Below are positions 4,935-6,055 of a stretch of DNA of 6,055 nt, one piece after another. The stretch's first letter is position 1. Every line of letters starts with the position of its first letter. A program made the translations under genes and the position numbers. A model generated the notes under the pieces. That model saw only the letters and a list, made by a program, of their open reading frames with translations, was not told where the DNA came from and ran no database searches. Origin of the DNA: an uncultured Oscillospiraceae bacterium (GTDB lineage: Bacteria; Bacillota; Clostridia; Oscillospirales; Acutalibacteraceae); contig USAR01000095.1 in the NCBI GenBank assembly GCA_900552605.1, forward strand, positions 1 to 6,055, read 5' to 3'.

Positions 4935-5867
4935 CTATTTCTCGCCCTTATAAACCTTCATAAGCTTATCGGCAATTTCCTTAATATCGTAACCTGCACT
5001 CTTGAGAACCTCGTCCTGATTCTTTCTCTCAAAGCACTCGCAGGTATTAAGCACCATATCCGCCCATATTTCAGCCGGCTGCTGAAGGCTGAGCCACTTC
5101 ACGGTGTTTGTAATTTCAAGGTGACTGTCAATGGTGTCGGAGACAAAAACAGGAAGTCCCGCCGCTTGTGCCTCGATTGCGGCAACGGGAAGATCCTCTA
5201 AAAGCGACGGCATCAAAAATGCGTCCATAGCCTGATAATAATCGTTAATATTATTCTGCGAGCCCATAAACATAACCGCGTCGGAAATACCGAGACTTGC
5301 AACCTTTTGCTGAACGTGTGCCATAAGACTGCCTGTACCTACAAGCAGCAAAACCGAATCTGGATTCTTTTTGTGAATACCGGCAAAAACATCAATTATA
5401 AAATCGTGATTCTTGCGGCGCGAAAATTTGCCGACGTGTCCTACAACCAGCTTTCCGGAAAGAGAAAGGCGCTTTCTTATTTCCTCGCGCTTTTCCTCGG
5501 AATAGCTGAAATCGGAGATGTCGATACCGTTGCGAAGTATAGGAACTTTGTTCTCTCGGCAATAGCCTTTGCCGAACATCCACTCTGCCGCGGCGTTGGA
5601 GCTGGCAAATGCCGTTGTGAGGTATTTATCCATTTTGCCGCGGTTGATACAGTTTAAAATATCGGCAAATTTGCCGACGGTGGACTTTGTATTGTGAGCG
5701 TGCGCAATAACAATTGGTATGCCTGCCCGTCTTGCGGCTGTAAACGGAATCAGATCCGCCGCCGAGTTTTTGTTGATATGCACAACATCATATTTATTTT
5801 CTAGTAACATCTGCAGTACTTTTAATGAAAAAGATGCAGTTCCCATAAAAACAATTTTTTTACTCAT
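4935..5867 (-). CDS. GT4-family glycosyltransferase with a shortened, possibly chimeric N-terminus
   Basis: Predicted cytoplasmic retaining glycosyltransferase that moves a sugar from a nucleotide donor to an envelope glycan or lipid acceptor; the actual substrates are unknown. The C-terminal GT-B donor domain is complete: RNGID (112-116), GHVGKFSRRKN (143-153) with the phosphate-contacting Arg/Lys, and the EX7E motif at E224 and E232 (LLEDLPVAAIEAQAAG). The middle part AHAHNT (55-60) is typical of EpsF-like polysaccharide enzymes. At 310 residues it is about 50-60 shorter than usual: the normal start, with its glycine-rich GGAE-type loop and second and third strands, is absent. Instead residues 1-28 (KIVFMGTASFSLKVLQMLLEN core) resemble the opening of methionyl-tRNA formyltransferase. 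The first 84 bases are 25% GC and the next 84 are 50% by hand count. ATG 5867 follows AGGAGG with a 6-base spacer. It is first in the leftward operon. Activity may be altered or lost. Confidence 0.85.
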   Translation of the reverse strand: MSKKIVFMGTASFSLKVLQMLLENKYDVVHINKNSAADLIPFTAARRAGIPIVIAHAHNTKSTVGKFADILNCINRGKMDKYLTTAFASSNAAAEWMFGKGYCRENKVPILRNGIDISDFSYSEEKREEIRKRLSLSGKLVVGHVGKFSRRKNHDFIIDVFAGIHKKNPDSVLLLVGTGSLMAHVQQKVASLGISDAVMFMGSQNNINDYYQAMDAFLMPSLLEDLPVAAIEAQAAGLPVFVSDTIDSHLEITNTVKWLSLQQPAEIWADMVLNTCECFERKNQDEVLKSAGYDIKEIADKLMKVYKGEK

Positions 5868-5893
5868 AAAATTCCTCCTGTTTTGTCTTTTTT

Positions 5894-5902
5894 ATTATAA
5901 CA
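5894..5902 (-). promoter_or_regulatory. Extended -10 promoter of the glycosyltransferase operon
   Basis: The minus strand reads TGTTATAAT (5902-5894), a perfect TATAAT with an upstream TGn extended element. The -35 region around 5917-5923 (TAGCAC or GTAGCA) is poor, as expected for extended -10 promoters. Transcription would start near 5887 and the ribosome binding site AGGAGG lies at 5879-5874. Confidence 0.72.
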
Positions 5903-5935
5903 TACTCATTTATTAAGTGCTACCACACAGGAAAA

Positions 5936-5972
5936 ACCAAAAAAACTATTGCAATCATCTAGCATTTTTGGT
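5936..5972. promoter_or_regulatory. 8-bp inverted repeat flanking the rightward -35 box
   Basis: ACCAAAAA (5936-5943) and TTTTTGGT (5965-5972) are exact inverted repeats 21 bases apart and enclose the TTGCAA -35 box, the right arm touching the -10 box. This could be a repressor-binding layout shared by the divergent promoters, but both arms are mostly A/T tracts and chance is possible. Confidence 0.3.
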
Positions 5973-5977
5973 ATTAT
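5949..5977 (+). promoter_or_regulatory. Sigma-A-type promoter of the rightward gene (probable rpsT)
   Basis: TTGCAA (5949-5954) and TATTAT (5972-5977) are separated by exactly 17 bases. The expected start of transcription is near 5984, about 28 bases before the ATG. The -35 box is identical to that of the pgi promoter in this window. Confidence 0.75.
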
Positions 5978-5993
5978 AGTTCAGCAAACTATA
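5975..5993 (+). promoter_or_regulatory. Perfect 7-bp palindrome over the start of transcription
   Basis: TATAGTT (5975-5981) and AACTATA (5987-5993) are exact inverted repeats around a 5-base CAGCA centre. The palindrome overlaps the end of the -10 box and the predicted transcription start, so it is better placed as a DNA operator than as an RNA hairpin. The protein that might bind it is unknown. Confidence 0.4.
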
Positions 5994-6011
5994 GAACGAG
6001 GTGAGATTATT

Positions 6012-6055
6012 ATGGCAAACATGAAACAGCAGATTAAACGTTATAAAAACGATAA
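6012..6055 (+). CDS. rpsT: Probable 30S ribosomal protein S20, partial (5' end only)
   Basis: Only 14 codons are inside the window and the gene runs off the right edge. The encoded start, MANMKQQIKRYKND, fits the conserved basic N-terminus of S20 (MANIKxxIKR pattern), a small protein that binds 16S rRNA early in 30S assembly. ATG 6012 is preceded by GAGGTGAG (5998-6005), a strong ribosome binding site about 7 bases away, and by a good promoter. It is divergent from the glycosyltransferase operon. With so few residues, another short basic protein cannot be ruled out. Confidence 0.72.
   Translation, partial: MANMKQQIKRYKND

Noticed and set aside
5307..5657. Open frame of 116 codons on the plus strand opposite the glycosyltransferase
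   Set aside because: The opposite strand carries clear GT4 motifs; this frame has no family features and no convincing start signals.

Overview
The window looks like chromosomal DNA from a low-to-mid GC Firmicute, most likely a Clostridia/Oscillospiraceae-type gut anaerobe. This is inferred from strong AGGAGG-type ribosome binding sites, sigma-A-like promoters, a Gram-positive cell-wall carboxypeptidase, a Clostridia-style single-domain LUD protein and a bacillus-type glucose-6-phosphate isomerase. No phage genes, transposase genes, CRISPR arrays, tRNAs or rRNAs were seen.

Layout from right to left. A divergent promoter region (about 5870-6011) serves a rightward gene that begins at 6012 and leaves the window; it is probably ribosomal protein S20. 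Leftward, one likely operon holds three genes: a GT4 glycosyltransferase (4935-5867), a LUD-domain protein (4247-4900) and a D-Ala-D-Ala carboxypeptidase (2987-4189). An intergenic stretch of 296 bases (2691-2986) rich in stem-loops follows, with a clear promoter at its left end. That promoter drives a second leftward group: glucose-6-phosphate isomerase (1350-2690), a small P-loop protein of unknown role (877-1293) and a CDP-alcohol phosphatidyltransferase (144-695). Three hairpins, one terminator-like, separate the last two. An 88-base imperfect palindrome (42-129) with T-runs on both sides closes the group.

The genes share a loose envelope theme: sugar transfer, peptidoglycan trimming, phospholipid head-group transfer and the fructose-6-phosphate supply for amino-sugar precursors. 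This is ordinary chromosomal content and I see no obvious new defence or mobile system.

The most unusual points are these. The glycosyltransferase has a very short N-terminal domain whose first 28 codons are AT-rich (25% GC against 50% in the next 28) and resemble the start of methionyl-tRNA formyltransferase, which suggests a chimeric 5' end. Two intergenic palindromic regions about 2.7 kb apart share several words in the same orientation, hinting at a degenerate dispersed repeat. Three genes have better-supported starts than their longest open frames.
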